A DNA stretch of 64,000 bases from Diaphorobacter ruginosibacter (GTDB lineage: Bacteria > Pseudomonadota > Gammaproteobacteria > Burkholderiales > Burkholderiaceae_C). Position 1 is the stretch's first letter. The number at the start of each line of letters is the position of its first letter. The position numbers were made by a program, and so were the translations under genes. The stretch lies in contig NZ_CP060714.1 of NCBI RefSeq assembly GCF_014395975.1, positions 744,001-808,000 of the forward strand, read 5' to 3'. This document shows, piece after piece, positions 1-9,278 of the stretch. Below the pieces are notes generated by a model. The model was not told the DNA's origin. It was given only the letters and a program-made list of their open reading frames with translations, and ran no database searches.

Positions 1-13
1 GTGCAATGGAACC

Positions 14-406
14 TCAACCGGCGTGCCGCTGCCCCTGAGCTACAGCATTCACCACCGCCGCCGGCATGCGCCACTCCGTGGCCAGCACCTGCCGCGCGTC
101 GAGGCTGCGAATGGAGATGGAGGTGTCCCGGGGGATGCCGCCCGCGAGCTGAAGCGCGAGATAGCGTCCGCAGCACACCCGCAGGAACGAGGTGAAGTTC
201 TCCACGCTGCCGTGGGCCTGCTGCAATTCGTCGTGCAGCCGGGCGCACAGCTGGGGGATGCTCATGCCGTCGCGTTGGGCGATTTCCTCGAGTACACGCC
301 AGAACAGGTTCTCAAGGCGGATGCTGGTCACGACGCCGTGCAGGCGCACCGAGCGTGCACGGCTGGCATACAGGTCGGGGTCGGCGCTGATGAATACTTC
401 GCACAT
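14..406 (-). CDS. Ribbon-helix-helix domain protein
   Basis: Predicted 130-residue protein that resembles the RHH_4-type ribbon-helix-helix family (small, probably DNA-binding). The N-terminal third carries a strand-like stretch (SVRLHGVVTSIRLENLFW) followed by two helices (EEIAQRDGMSIPQLCARLHDEL), the expected beta-alpha-alpha pattern, and a later helix around FTSFLRVCCGRYL. I chose the ATG at 406 because an AGGAG-like ribosome site lies about nine bases upstream; an in-frame start further out lacks one. It is followed on the same strand side by a DJ-1/PfpI gene, but the two are probably separate units. The regulatory target cannot be read from sequence. Confidence 0.7.
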   Translation of the reverse strand: MCEVFISADPDLYASRARSVRLHGVVTSIRLENLFWRVLEEIAQRDGMSIPQLCARLHDELQQAHGSVENFTSFLRVCCGRYLALQLAGGIPRDTSISIRSLDARQVLATEWRMPAAVVNAVAQGQRHAG

Positions 407-504
407 GGCTGGTATGTCTCCTTCTGTCTCTGTGGGTGGAAGGCAGCCGACATTGTGCATGCAGCGACAGGCCGCGGGCCGCACGCGGCCAACAGCCTCT
501 TGGA

Positions 505-1086
505 TCAGTGCTGGATGCGGGTTCCGAGCACGGCGAGGAACTGGGCGATCCAGGCAGGGTGCGCGGGCCAGGCGGGTGCCGATACCAGGTTGCCGTCGGT
601 ATGCGCCTTGTCCACGGCGATGTCGGCGTAGGTGCCGCCGGCCAGTTCCACCTCGGCACGGCAGGCGGGGTAGGCGGAGCAGGTACGGCCCTTGAGCACG
701 CCCGCTCCGGCCAGAAGCTGCGCACCATGGCAGATTGCGGCCACGGGCTTGTTGGCATCGAAGAAGTGGCGCACGGCACTCACCACCGAGGGATAGGTCC
801 GCAGGTACTCGGGACCGCGCCCGCCCGGCACCACGAGGGCATCGTACGAGGTGACATCGATGGCGTCGAAGCTTGCGTTCAGCGTGAAGTTGTGGCCCGG
901 CTTCTCGCTGTAGGTCTGGGCGCCCTCGAAGTCATGGATGGCGGTCTTGATACTGTCCCCGGCGGACTTGTCCGGGCAGACCGCGTGCACCGTGTGTCCC
1001 ACGGCCAGCAGGGCCTGGAACGGCACCATGGTCTCGTAGTCCTCGCAGTAGTCTCCGCAGATCATCAAAATCTTCTTGCCTGCCAT
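505..1086 (-). CDS. DJ-1/PfpI family protein
   Basis: A 193-residue single-domain member of the class I glutamine amidotransferase-like superfamily, DJ-1/PfpI branch. The nucleophile elbow AICHG places the likely reactive cysteine at residue 119, preceded by VVPGGRGPEYL, which usually holds the oxyanion segment. The family includes glyoxalases, deglycases, chaperones and peptidases, so the precise reaction cannot be fixed. An AGGAGA ribosome site sits just before the ATG. The gene has its own upstream gap and no obvious operon partner. Cytoplasmic; no signal peptide. Confidence 0.85.
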   Translation of the reverse strand: MAGKKILMICGDYCEDYETMVPFQALLAVGHTVHAVCPDKSAGDSIKTAIHDFEGAQTYSEKPGHNFTLNASFDAIDVTSYDALVVPGGRGPEYLRTYPSVVSAVRHFFDANKPVAAICHGAQLLAGAGVLKGRTCSAYPACRAEVELAGGTYADIAVDKAHTDGNLVSAPAWPAHPAWIAQFLAVLGTRIQH

Positions 1087-1207
1087 GTCTGTCTCCTGAA
1101 AATGAAAGAAAGAGCGTCGTGAGAAACGGTTTTCAGGATTGTTGGCGCGGTTTGCACCGAGCGGGTGTTATCCCCTTACTACATGGCGAGTGGCAGCGCG
1201 CGGCGGG

Positions 1208-1573
1208 TCAGGTGCGCTGGCCTGTGCCTTGCGCAGCGGCGTCAACGAGGGATTCCAGTTCATCCACTCCGAACGGCTTGATCAGCAGATGCACGTTGGC
1301 ACCCTGCGGCTTGGAGTGTTCGTCCATGTGATGACCCGTGCAGAGGACCACCCAGCGCTCGGGGTCGTCCGCCAGCAGGGAGGTGCAGAGCTCAATGCCC
1401 GACATGCCGGGCAATGTGACGTCGGTGATGATCAGATCGAATGCGCCCTGCGCATCGAGTTCGCGCGCCTCTTCCGCGCTGACGCAGCAGACCACCTGTC
1501 GCTGCTCGCCTTGCAGCAGGACGGAAATGGACTCACGCAATTGTCGATTGTCTTCAACGTAGAGGATGCGCAC
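1208..1573 (-). CDS. Single-domain response regulator (receiver only)
   Basis: A 121-residue CheY-like receiver with no output domain. Acidic pair E7-D8 (YVEDN), phospho-acceptor D51 (ITDVTLPG), switch threonine T79 (VLCTG) and lysine K99 (LIKPFG) are all present, so it should be phosphorylatable. I prefer the GTG start at 1573, because AAGGAG lies immediately upstream and the protein then begins directly at the first beta strand; a longer ATG form would add about 32 unstructured residues. No histidine kinase is adjacent, so it is an orphan receiver. Partner and output are unknown. Confidence 0.85.
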   Translation of the reverse strand: MRILYVEDNRQLRESISVLLQGEQRQVVCCVSAEEARELDAQGAFDLIITDVTLPGMSGIELCTSLLADDPERWVVLCTGHHMDEHSKPQGANVHLLIKPFGVDELESLVDAAAQGTGQRT

Positions 1574-1602
1574 AAAACTCCTTGCAGGTTCTGGAGAGGG
1601 GA

Positions 1603-1627
1603 TCGATTGATTGATCGATCGATTCAA
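1603..1627. repeat. GATC/GATT tandem palindromic tract
   Basis: A short tract built from overlapping GATCGATT and GATTGATC units lies about 30 bases upstream of the receiver-domain start codon. It is locally self-complementary. It could be a Dam-type GATC cluster, a regulator site or simple slippage; the sequence alone cannot decide. Confidence 0.5.
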
Positions 1628-1806
1628 TGAAATGGGAAAGCCCGGGGGCATTTCCCGGCTGGATGCCACAGGCGCTGGAGCCGAGGTTCCCAGGTATATC
1701 CGGCTTGCGGATCATGGTAGCCAAGTCGGCCGGGTAAGCCCACCACGGGGCAGATGGCCCCACCTGTCCTGGGGACTCAGCGGCCATTGTTGCCGCAGAA
1801 AGCAGC

Positions 1807-2463
1807 TCAACCTGCCCGGCGCATCGTGATGTTGTAGCGAAATGCTTCGGTGCGGGGATGATATCCCTCGGCGACAGGCATCACGCCATGAAAGCGCAGG
1901 CGATCTTCGCCACCCCACAGCAGCACATCGCCGTGTTCCAGCGGAATCGTGCGATGGCGTTCGCCCCGCGTGAGTCCTCCCCACATGAAGCGAGCGGGTA
2001 CGCCCAGCGACACGGAGATGATGGGCGCCGAGAAATCGCGTTCGTCGCGGTCCTGGTGCAGCGACAGCCGTGTGCCGGGCGCGTAGCGATTGATCAGGCA
2101 CGCATCCGGCGGAGCGCAGCCGGTGAACAGGCCCGACGCCAAACGCGCTCTGGCCGCCAGGTCGAGCCAGTGCCGGGGAATCGGTGGCCAGGGCTGCTGC
2201 GACAGCGGGTCGTCATGCACGTACCGGTAGCCGCGCGCATCGCTCACCCAGCCCAGGTCGCCGCAGCTCGTCGTGGCCACCGACATGGATTGGCCTCCCG
2301 GCGTGACCATGTGGCGCCAGGGCGCGGCCAGGGCGATTTGCCCGATGTCGTCCAGCAATCGATCGGCGAGATCCAGTGCGAAGCGCCTGAGCAGCACGGC
2401 GTGCGTGCCTATCCACAGGGGCTCCGCGAGGCCGGGTGCGTCGGGGAAGAGATCGTCGGTCAT
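1807..2463 (-). CDS. alkB: Alpha-ketoglutarate-dependent dioxygenase AlkB
   Basis: A 218-residue Fe(II)/2-oxoglutarate dioxygenase of the AlkB family, which removes alkyl lesions such as 1-methyladenine and 3-methylcytosine from DNA by oxidation. The iron triad is visible as H136 and D138 (SLHQDRDE) and H192 (RFHGV). The 2-oxoglutarate and substrate signature RYNITMR gives R209, N211, T213 and R215. Length matches E. coli AlkB (216). It stands alone with no ada-like regulator beside it. Cytoplasmic. Confidence 0.95.
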   Translation of the reverse strand: MTDDLFPDAPGLAEPLWIGTHAVLLRRFALDLADRLLDDIGQIALAAPWRHMVTPGGQSMSVATTSCGDLGWVSDARGYRYVHDDPLSQQPWPPIPRHWLDLAARARLASGLFTGCAPPDACLINRYAPGTRLSLHQDRDERDFSAPIISVSLGVPARFMWGGLTRGERHRTIPLEHGDVLLWGGEDRLRFHGVMPVAEGYHPRTEAFRYNITMRRAG

Positions 2464-2568
2464 CAGCGGATTGGGTACTAACCCTAGTGTAGTTTTGCGA
2501 CTGTACGCCGGCGCCTGCGGTTCGTACCATCGTCATCATCGGTCCATTCAAGAATCAAGGAGACGAAC

Positions 2569-3735
2569 ATGGGCGTGTCGATCGTAGGCTGGGCGCATCT
2601 TCCCTTTGGCAAACTCGACGGTTTGTCGCTGGAGGCGCTGATCACTAAGGCCGCCTCGGGGGCCATGCAGCATGCCGGCATCGATGGCAAGGCCGTCGAT
2701 GGCGTCTGGCTGGGCAACCTCAACGGCGGATTCGCGCCTGACATCTTTGCCTCGTCGCTCGCGCTGCAGGCCGACCCGCATCTGCGCTGGAAGCCCGCGA
2801 CGCGCCTGGAGAATGCCTGTGCCTCGGGCTCCGCGGCCGTCTATGCAGCCTGCGATGCGATCGAGTCGGGCCGTGCGCGCGTGGCGCTGGTCGTCGGGGC
2901 GGAAAAGATGACCGCGGTGAGCGGGGCGGAGGTCACGCGGATTCTAGGTGATTGCGGCTACTCCGGTGAGGTGCAACCCGGTGATGGCGGCTTTCCCGGC
3001 ATCTTCGCGAAGATCGCGCAAGCATACTTTGCACGCCATGGCGACAACAGCGCGACGCTGGCGCGCATTGCCGCCAAGAACCATGCGAATGGCGCACTCA
3101 ATCCGTGGGCGCATATGCGCCGTGACCTGGGCTTCGAGTTCTGCAACACGGTGTCCGACAAGAACCCGATGATCGCCGCACCGCTGCGCAAGACCGACTG
3201 CTCGCTGGTCTCGGACGGTGCCGCGGCGCTGATCCTGGCCAGCGACGACATGCTGGCGAACTTCGGGCGCGCGGTGCGGTTCCGCTCGCGCGCGCAGGTC
3301 AATGACTTTCTTCCCATGCAGGGCCGCGATGTCGTGCAGTTCGAGGGGCCGCGTCGCGCGTGGCAGCAGTCCTTCGACCAGGCGGGCTGTTCCGTCGATG
3401 ATCTCTCGTTCGCCGAAGTGCACGACTGTTTCACGATCGCCGAATTGCTGACCTACGAGGCCATGGGACTTGCCGGGGCGGGGCAGGGCCACCGCGTGAT
3501 CGACGATGGCACGGTGCTGCGCAATGGCCGCCTGCCGGTCAACGCATCCGGGGGCCTCAAGGCCAAGGGCCATCCCATCGGCGCGACGGGCGTCTCCATG
3601 CATGTGCTCTCGGCCATGCAGCTGGTCGGCGAGGCCGGCGATATCCAGGTGAAGGATCCGTCGCTGGGGGCGGTCTTCAACATGGGGGGCTCGGCGGTGG
3701 CGAACTATGTGAGCATCCTGGAGCGCGCCCGATGA
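2569..3735 (+). CDS. Thiolase family protein (acetyl-CoA acyltransferase-like)
   Basis: A 388-residue thiolase-fold enzyme. The nucleophilic cysteine is C84 (ENACASGS), the HDCF motif contributes H285, and the C-terminal GGLKAKGHPIGATG block contributes H335. The HDCF form is typical of the SCP2-thiolase/thiolase-like branch rather than classical FadA. An AAGGAGACGAAC ribosome site precedes the ATG. The stop overlaps the start of the acyl-CoA ligase by ATGA, so the two are translationally coupled. Likely catabolism or biosynthesis of an unidentified acyl chain; substrate unknown. Confidence 0.88.
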   Translation: MGVSIVGWAHLPFGKLDGLSLEALITKAASGAMQHAGIDGKAVDGVWLGNLNGGFAPDIFASSLALQADPHLRWKPATRLENACASGSAAVYAACDAIESGRARVALVVGAEKMTAVSGAEVTRILGDCGYSGEVQPGDGGFPGIFAKIAQAYFARHGDNSATLARIAAKNHANGALNPWAHMRRDLGFEFCNTVSDKNPMIAAPLRKTDCSLVSDGAAALILASDDMLANFGRAVRFRSRAQVNDFLPMQGRDVVQFEGPRRAWQQSFDQAGCSVDDLSFAEVHDCFTIAELLTYEAMGLAGAGQGHRVIDDGTVLRNGRLPVNASGGLKAKGHPIGATGVSMHVLSAMQLVGEAGDIQVKDPSLGAVFNMGGSAVANYVSILERAR

Positions 3736-5252
3736 ACATTTCACAGCTCGTCCATCGCACCGCACTGGCGCACGGCGAACGGCCGGCCATCTTTCTGGGT
3801 GCGAGGGAGGTGTGCACCTACCGCACGCTGGAAGATCGCGTGGCACGGCTTGCGGGATTCCTGAGGGATGCCTGCGGCGTGCAGGTGGGCGATCGCGTGG
3901 CCATCTTCGCGGCCAACTGCACGCAGTACCTGGAGGCGCTGCACGCGATCCACTGGGCCGGGGCAGTGTCGGTGCCCGTGAACTACAAGCTGCACGGCAA
4001 GGAATTTGCCTACGTAATGGAGAACTCGGGTGCGCGTCTGGCCTTTGCGTCCCCCGAACTGGGCGTGGCGGCACGGGAGGCCGGCATCGATGCCGCCACG
4101 CTGATCGAGTTCGGCGGCGAGGCATGGCAAGCTGCCGTATCGCGCGGTGAGCCGCTGGCGATGCAGGACCGGTCCCCGGACGACGTGGCATCGCTGTTCT
4201 ACACATCGGGCACGACGGGTCGTCCCAAGGGCGTGATGCAGACCCATGGCAACCTGCTGGCCGCCACCATGGCCTACTTCACCGACGTCGACGACGTGCA
4301 GGTGGATGACGCCATGGTCTACGCCGCGCCGATGTCGCACGGCGCAGGCCTCTACAACTATGCCCACATGCTGCGTGGAGCGCGGCATGTGATCCCGGTT
4401 TCCGGCGGGTTCGATCCCGCGGAATTGGTCGAGCTTGCGGCAAGCGTCGGCCGCCTCAGCCTGTTCGCGGCGCCTACGATGGTGCACAGGCTGGTCGATC
4501 ACGTGCAGCGCGCCCGGGCCGATGTGAGCGGCTTCAAGACCATCGTCTACGGCGGCGGGCCGATGTACGTCGAGGATCTGCGCCGTGCGCTCGATGCCAT
4601 GGGCCAGAAGTTCGTGCAGATCTATGGACAGGGTGAATGTCCGATGACGATCACCGCGCTTTCGCGCGAGCAGATCGCCGACGTGCATCACGCGCGCTGG
4701 GCGCAGCGCATTGCTTCGGTCGGAAAGGCCCATGCCTGCGTCGAGGTGCGCGTGGTCGATGGCAGCGGCAGCGACGTGCCCGTGGATGCGCTGGGCGAGG
4801 TGGTGGTGCGCGGCACGCCTGTGATGGCCGGCTACTGGGCCAACGAAGCCGCCACACAAGGCACGCTGCGCGGCGGCTGGTTGCACACGGGCGATGTGGG
4901 GAGCCTCGATGCCGATGGTTTTCTCACGCTGCGTGACCGCTCCAAGGACGTGATCATCTCGGGCGGCTCCAATATCTATCCGCGCGAGGTCGAGGAGGTG
5001 TTGCTCCTGCATCCGCGGGTCAGCGAGGTCGCCGTGATCGGCCAGCGCGATGCGGACTGGGGCGAGGTCGTGATCGCGTTCCTGGTGAGCACCGACGGCA
5101 CCGAGCTCGCATCGCACGAACTCGATGCGCTGTGCCTCGACCACATCGCTCGCTTCAAGCGGCCCAAGGCCTACCGATGGCTCCAGGCGCTGCCCAAGAA
5201 CAGCTACGGCAAGGTCCTCAAGACCGAGCTGCGCACGTTGCTCGAAGGCTGA
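3732..5252 (+). CDS. AMP-dependent acyl-CoA synthetase/ligase
   Basis: A 506-residue ANL-superfamily enzyme that would activate a carboxylic acid to its acyl-CoA through an acyl-adenylate. The P-loop YTSGTTGRPKG begins at residue 157, the adenine-binding YGQGE motif follows near 300, and the C-terminal domain carries GWLHTGDVG, RSKDVIISGGSNIYPREVE and the terminal catalytic lysine in PKNSYGKVLK. It overlaps the upstream thiolase gene by four bases. The pair suggests acid activation followed by thiolysis or condensation. Specificity cannot be assigned. Confidence 0.9.
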   Translation: MNISQLVHRTALAHGERPAIFLGAREVCTYRTLEDRVARLAGFLRDACGVQVGDRVAIFAANCTQYLEALHAIHWAGAVSVPVNYKLHGKEFAYVMENSGARLAFASPELGVAAREAGIDAATLIEFGGEAWQAAVSRGEPLAMQDRSPDDVASLFYTSGTTGRPKGVMQTHGNLLAATMAYFTDVDDVQVDDAMVYAAPMSHGAGLYNYAHMLRGARHVIPVSGGFDPAELVELAASVGRLSLFAAPTMVHRLVDHVQRARADVSGFKTIVYGGGPMYVEDLRRALDAMGQKFVQIYGQGECPMTITALSREQIADVHHARWAQRIASVGKAHACVEVRVVDGSGSDVPVDALGEVVVRGTPVMAGYWANEAATQGTLRGGWLHTGDVGSLDADGFLTLRDRSKDVIISGGSNIYPREVEEVLLLHPRVSEVAVIGQRDADWGEVVIAFLVSTDGTELASHELDALCLDHIARFKRPKAYRWLQALPKNSYGKVLKTELRTLLEG

Positions 5253-5377
5253 GGGCCGACGTCCCGACCGTGCATGGGGAAAACCGAAATGGCGTAGATT
5301 GCATCCACGCCTCTCTCTCTTTCTTTTTCTCTCTTGGGCTTCACTTTTTCCATTGCGCCAGCACGGAGTTCCCTGCC

Positions 5378-6049
5378 ATGTCCGACACCCACGCACCCAC
5401 CCGACTCAAGATCGATTTCGTCTCCGATGTGTCCTGCCCATGGTGCGCCATCGGCCTGCATGCGCTCGAGCAGGCCGCGGATCGCGTCAAGGACCAGGTG
5501 CAGATCGACCTGCACTTTCAGCCGTTCGAGCTGAATTCGGACATGCCTCCCGAAGGCGAGGATGTGATGGAGCACCTGCAGCGCAAATATGGTGCGCCGG
5601 CCGAACAGATGCGCAAGAACCAGCAGGCCATCACCGAGCGCGGCGCAGGCCTGGGATTCACCTTCAACATGGACCAGCGCAGCCGCATTTACAACACGTT
5701 CGATGCGCACCGGCTGCTGCACTGGATGGAGGAAGAAGGCTCAGGCGAGCAGCAGCGCGCGCTCAAGCATGCGCTCTTCTCGGCCTATTTCACCCATGGA
5801 CAGAACCCGGGCGACCACGCCGTGCTGTTGCGCATCGTGCGGGAGCTGGGCCTCGACGAGGCGCGGGCGAAGGCCATCCTCGAGTCGGACGAGTTCGCGC
5901 AGCAGGTGCGCGAGCGCGAGGCCTTCTATCACCAGCATGGCATCCATTCCGTGCCTGCAGTGATCGTGAACGATCGGCACCTGATCCAGGGCGGCCAACC
6001 GGTGGAAGTGTTCGAGCAAGCGCTCAGGAAATTGGCCGATCAGGCCTGA
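5378..6049 (+). CDS. DsbA family oxidoreductase, FrnE-like
   Basis: A 223-residue thioredoxin-fold protein of the DsbA/2-hydroxychromene-2-carboxylate isomerase group, FrnE type. The redox motif is CPWC in DVSCPWCAIG near residue 21, followed by a helical insertion and the cis-proline strand SVPAVIVNDRHLIQGGQP. No signal peptide is visible, so it is probably cytoplasmic. I chose the ATG at 5378 because the homologous domain starts there; the reading frame extends further upstream without family resemblance. A pyrimidine-rich tract (about 5312-5350) occupies the leader. Likely a thiol-disulfide exchange protein of unknown client. Confidence 0.9.
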   Translation: MSDTHAPTRLKIDFVSDVSCPWCAIGLHALEQAADRVKDQVQIDLHFQPFELNSDMPPEGEDVMEHLQRKYGAPAEQMRKNQQAITERGAGLGFTFNMDQRSRIYNTFDAHRLLHWMEEEGSGEQQRALKHALFSAYFTHGQNPGDHAVLLRIVRELGLDEARAKAILESDEFAQQVREREAFYHQHGIHSVPAVIVNDRHLIQGGQPVEVFEQALRKLADQA

Positions 6050-6079
6050 CCATCGGCTCGCCCTCAAGAGGGCGCGAGC

Positions 6080-6595
6080 TTACTTCCTGACGGGGATGGG
6101 CGTGGCGTGTGCCACCGGCACCGCGGACACCGAGTTCTGCGGCGAGCCGTCGATGAGCTTGTCGGAGTAGGTCATGTAGACCAGTGCATTGCGCTTGCCA
6201 TCCACCATGCGTACGACGCGCAGGCGCTTGAACAGAATGGACGTGCGTTCGCTGAACACTTCTTCCTGCTGCTTCAAGGGCTGGGGAAACGAGACGGCGC
6301 CCACCTGGTGGCATGAAATCGAGGCCTCCGCGCGGTCCTCCGCGAGGCCCAGAGACCCCTTCACGCCGCCTGTGCGGGCGCGCGAGACATAGCAGGTGAC
6401 GCCCTGCACGGCAGGGTCGTCATAGGCCTCCACGATGATGTCGTGATCTCGGCCGAGCAGCTTGAAGGCGGTGTCCACGGTGCCGATCTTCTCGCCATCG
6501 GCAGCGGAAGCGGGGACGGACAGGCAAGCCAGCGCGAGCGCCGACAGGAGGGTCTTCCAGGACAGATTGCGCATGGCTTGTGGCTGTGAGGGCAT
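6080..6595 (-). CDS. creA: CreA family exported protein
   Basis: A 171-residue protein of the CreA family (conserved, function unknown, named after the E. coli cre locus). The N-terminal signal peptide runs to the PASAAD cleavage region, so it should be periplasmic. The conserved core runs from GEKIGTVDTAFKLLGRDHDIIVEAYDD; two cysteines (VTCYVSRA, SISCHQ) could form a disulfide. A second ATG seven codons in (6574) gives a tighter signal peptide and is an equally good start; neither has a strong ribosome site. No creBCD genes are adjacent. It lies just downstream of cphA on the same strand, but a functional link is not implied. Confidence 0.85.
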   Translation of the reverse strand: MPSQPQAMRNLSWKTLLSALALACLSVPASAADGEKIGTVDTAFKLLGRDHDIIVEAYDDPAVQGVTCYVSRARTGGVKGSLGLAEDRAEASISCHQVGAVSFPQPLKQQEEVFSERTSILFKRLRVVRMVDGKRNALVYMTYSDKLIDGSPQNSVSAVPVAHATPIPVRK

Positions 6596-6624
6596 GGTGT
6601 CGGTGAAGGGCCTGATGAAGGGCC

Positions 6625-9201
6625 TCAGGCCCGGGCTTCGGCGCAGCGCTTGTTCAGGTGCTCGAGCGCTTCTTCCACCTGGTCGACCAGCACCAGGCAG
6701 AGGTCGCCGGGCGTGAGGCGCCCCAGCGCATGGTCGATGGCGATGAACTCGCCGTGGATCTCCGTGCTGTAGCTGGTGCGCGGCGCTCCTTCAAGGCCCT
6801 GCTTGAGCAGTGCGAGCACCTCGCCGTCCTCGCGTCCGCGCTGGCAGGCATCCTGGTACAGGATCACGTCGTCGAAGTACTGGCCAAGGATCTGCGTCTG
6901 CTCGACGATGTCCTGGTCGCGGCGATCGCCCGCGCCCGAGATCACCACGCTGCGACGCTTGCCGGGCATGGCTTCGACGGCCTGTGCCAGCGCACGGATG
7001 GCATCGGGGTTGTGGCCGTAGTCGGCGATCACGGTGGCACCCTTGTATTCCATCACGTTGAAGCGTGCCGGCGCGTTGTCGCTGTCGTTCATGAAGCCCG
7101 CGAGGCCGCGTCGGATGGTCTGCCACGGCAGGTTGGAGGCCCATGCGGCGCCGATGGCGGCCATCACGTTCTCGACCTGGAAGGTGATCAGGCCGCCGCG
7201 GGTGATCGGGATGTCGCGCAGCGGGATGGTCTCGCGCCACGAACCTTCGGCCGCCACGATGCTGTCGCCATCCACGTAGACCACGCGGTTGCCCTGGGCG
7301 CGGTGCGTCGCCATCACCGGATGATGGCGGTCGGCCGCGAAGAAGATGATCTTGCCGGGGCAGACATTGGCCATGGCCGCCACCAGCGGATCGGCGGCAT
7401 TGAGCACGCCATAGCCATCGGTGGCCACGTTCTGCACGATCACGCGCTTGAGCACGGCAACGTCTTCGACCGTGGTGATGAAGTTCAGGCCCAGGTGGTC
7501 GCCTGCGCCCACGTTGGTGACCACGGCGACCTGGCAGCGGTCGAAGCCCAGGCCTTCACGCAGGATGCCGCCGCGCGCGCATTCGAGCACGGCCGCATCG
7601 GTCTCGGGATGCGCGAGCGCATTGCGGGCGCTGCGCGGTCCGGAGCAGTCGCCGCTGTCGATCTGGCGGCCATTGACATACACGCCATCGGTGTTGGTCA
7701 TGGCGGTGCGCCAGCCGTGCGAGGTGAACAGGTGGGCGATCACACGCGTGGTAGTGGTCTTGCCGTTGGTGCCGGTCACGGCCACCAGCGGAATGCGTCC
7801 GTCCTGGCCGGGCGCGAACAGTTCGTCGACCATGGGCACGCCCACGTTGCGCGGCTTGCCGAACGAGGGGGCCAGGTGCATGCGCAGGCCCGGTGCGGCA
7901 TTCACTTCGACGATGCCGCCGTTCTGCTCCTCCAGCGGCTTGAGCATGGTTTCGCAGACCACGTCCACGCCGCAGATGTGCAGGCCGATGGTCTGTGCGG
8001 CCTCGATGGCGCGCGCAGCGATTTCGGGATGCACGTCGTCGGTCACGTCCGTGGCGCTGCCACCGGTCGAAAGGTTGGCGTTGTTGCGCAGCACGACGCG
8101 TTGGCCCTGGGCGGGCACGGATTCGGGCGTGAGCCCTTCGGTGGCGATGCGTGCGACGGCGATGTCGTCAAGGCGGATCTTGGTGAGCGCAGTGCCGTGG
8201 CCGGTGCCGCGGCGCGGATCGCGGTTGACGATCTCGACCAGTTCGCGGATGTTGTGCTGGCCATCGCCGAGCACCTGCGGTGGCTCGCGGCGCGCGGCAG
8301 CCACCAGTTGGCCGCCCACGACGAGCAGGCGGAAATCATGGCCGGGCAGGAAGCGCTCGACCATCACGTCGTCGCCGAATTCCTCGGCAACCTTGTAGGC
8401 AGCCTCCAGGCCCTCGCGCGTGGTGATGTTCACGACCACGCCCTTGCCCTGGTTGCCGTCCTGCGGCTTCACGACCACCGGCAGCCCCACTTCCTGGGCG
8501 ACGGTCCAAGCGTCCTCGATGTCCTTGACGGGGCGGCCGAGCGGCACGGGCACGCCCGCGGCATGCAGCAGGCGCTTGGTGAGATCCTTGTCCTGCGCGA
8601 TAGACTCGGCCACGGCGCTGGTCTGGTCGAGTTCTGCGGCCTGGATGCGGCGGGCCTTGGAGCCCCAGCCGAGCTGCACCAGCGAGCCCGAGGTGAGCCG
8701 GCGGAACGGGATGCCGCGCGCAACGGCGGCATCGACGATGGATCCGGTCGAGGGGCCGATGCGCTCGTCCTCATCGGTCTCGCGCAGGTCTGCAATGGCC
8801 TTGTCGGCGTCGAACGGCGTGTCGTCGAGCGCTGCACGTGCCAGCGCTTCGGCGTATTCCATGGCCTTGCGGCCGACGGCTTCCTCGGTGTATTCGACGA
8901 CCACCTGGAACGTGCCGGGTTCGACGGTGGAATGCGTGCGGCTGAAGGTGACGGGGCAGCCCGCCTGGGCCTGCAACTGCAGCGCGGCCACTTCGATCAC
9001 GTGCGCAATCGAGAGACGCTGGTCTGCGCCATGCGGCTGCAGTGCGCCGATCTTGGGGAAGCGCGCGCGCAGCCGCTCCTCGAAGCCGGCGATGTCGGAG
9101 TACACGCACTCGTTGGTGTCGCAATGGACGACCGCTTCGATCGCGGTGTTGCGGCTCCAGAGATTCGGACCGCGAAGGGCTCGGGCGCGGGTGACTTGCA
9201 T
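6625..9201 (-). CDS. cphA: Cyanophycin synthetase CphA
   Basis: An 858-residue cyanophycin synthetase that adds Asp to the polymer backbone and Arg to each Asp side chain, using ATP. Domain order: N-terminal primer-handling domain (1-160), ATP-grasp domain (about 210-470, with VVKPQDGNQGKGVVV and EVNAAPGLRMH), and a Mur-ligase-like domain whose P-loop TGTNGKTTTT starts near residue 476 and which retains the ADYGHNPDA motif and a full C-terminal domain. All key motifs look intact. The ATG at 9201 has AAAGGAAAG upstream. It lies 77 bases after cphA' on the same strand, so they probably form one operon. No cyanophycinase gene is in the window. Confidence 0.95.
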   Translation of the reverse strand: MQVTRARALRGPNLWSRNTAIEAVVHCDTNECVYSDIAGFEERLRARFPKIGALQPHGADQRLSIAHVIEVAALQLQAQAGCPVTFSRTHSTVEPGTFQVVVEYTEEAVGRKAMEYAEALARAALDDTPFDADKAIADLRETDEDERIGPSTGSIVDAAVARGIPFRRLTSGSLVQLGWGSKARRIQAAELDQTSAVAESIAQDKDLTKRLLHAAGVPVPLGRPVKDIEDAWTVAQEVGLPVVVKPQDGNQGKGVVVNITTREGLEAAYKVAEEFGDDVMVERFLPGHDFRLLVVGGQLVAAARREPPQVLGDGQHNIRELVEIVNRDPRRGTGHGTALTKIRLDDIAVARIATEGLTPESVPAQGQRVVLRNNANLSTGGSATDVTDDVHPEIAARAIEAAQTIGLHICGVDVVCETMLKPLEEQNGGIVEVNAAPGLRMHLAPSFGKPRNVGVPMVDELFAPGQDGRIPLVAVTGTNGKTTTTRVIAHLFTSHGWRTAMTNTDGVYVNGRQIDSGDCSGPRSARNALAHPETDAAVLECARGGILREGLGFDRCQVAVVTNVGAGDHLGLNFITTVEDVAVLKRVIVQNVATDGYGVLNAADPLVAAMANVCPGKIIFFAADRHHPVMATHRAQGNRVVYVDGDSIVAAEGSWRETIPLRDIPITRGGLITFQVENVMAAIGAAWASNLPWQTIRRGLAGFMNDSDNAPARFNVMEYKGATVIADYGHNPDAIRALAQAVEAMPGKRRSVVISGAGDRRDQDIVEQTQILGQYFDDVILYQDACQRGREDGEVLALLKQGLEGAPRTSYSTEIHGEFIAIDHALGRLTPGDLCLVLVDQVEEALEHLNKRCAEARA

Positions 9202-9278
9202 GTTTGTTTCTTTCCTTTGTGCGCTGCCGCATCGTGCGCGGCACCGCAGAGAAATCATCGTGTTGTGGTTTCGGCCGG

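Noticed and set aside
5312..5350. Pyrimidine-rich tract as a terminator or triplex-forming element
   Set aside because: No hairpin precedes it and it lies in a short leader; likely a simple composition run.
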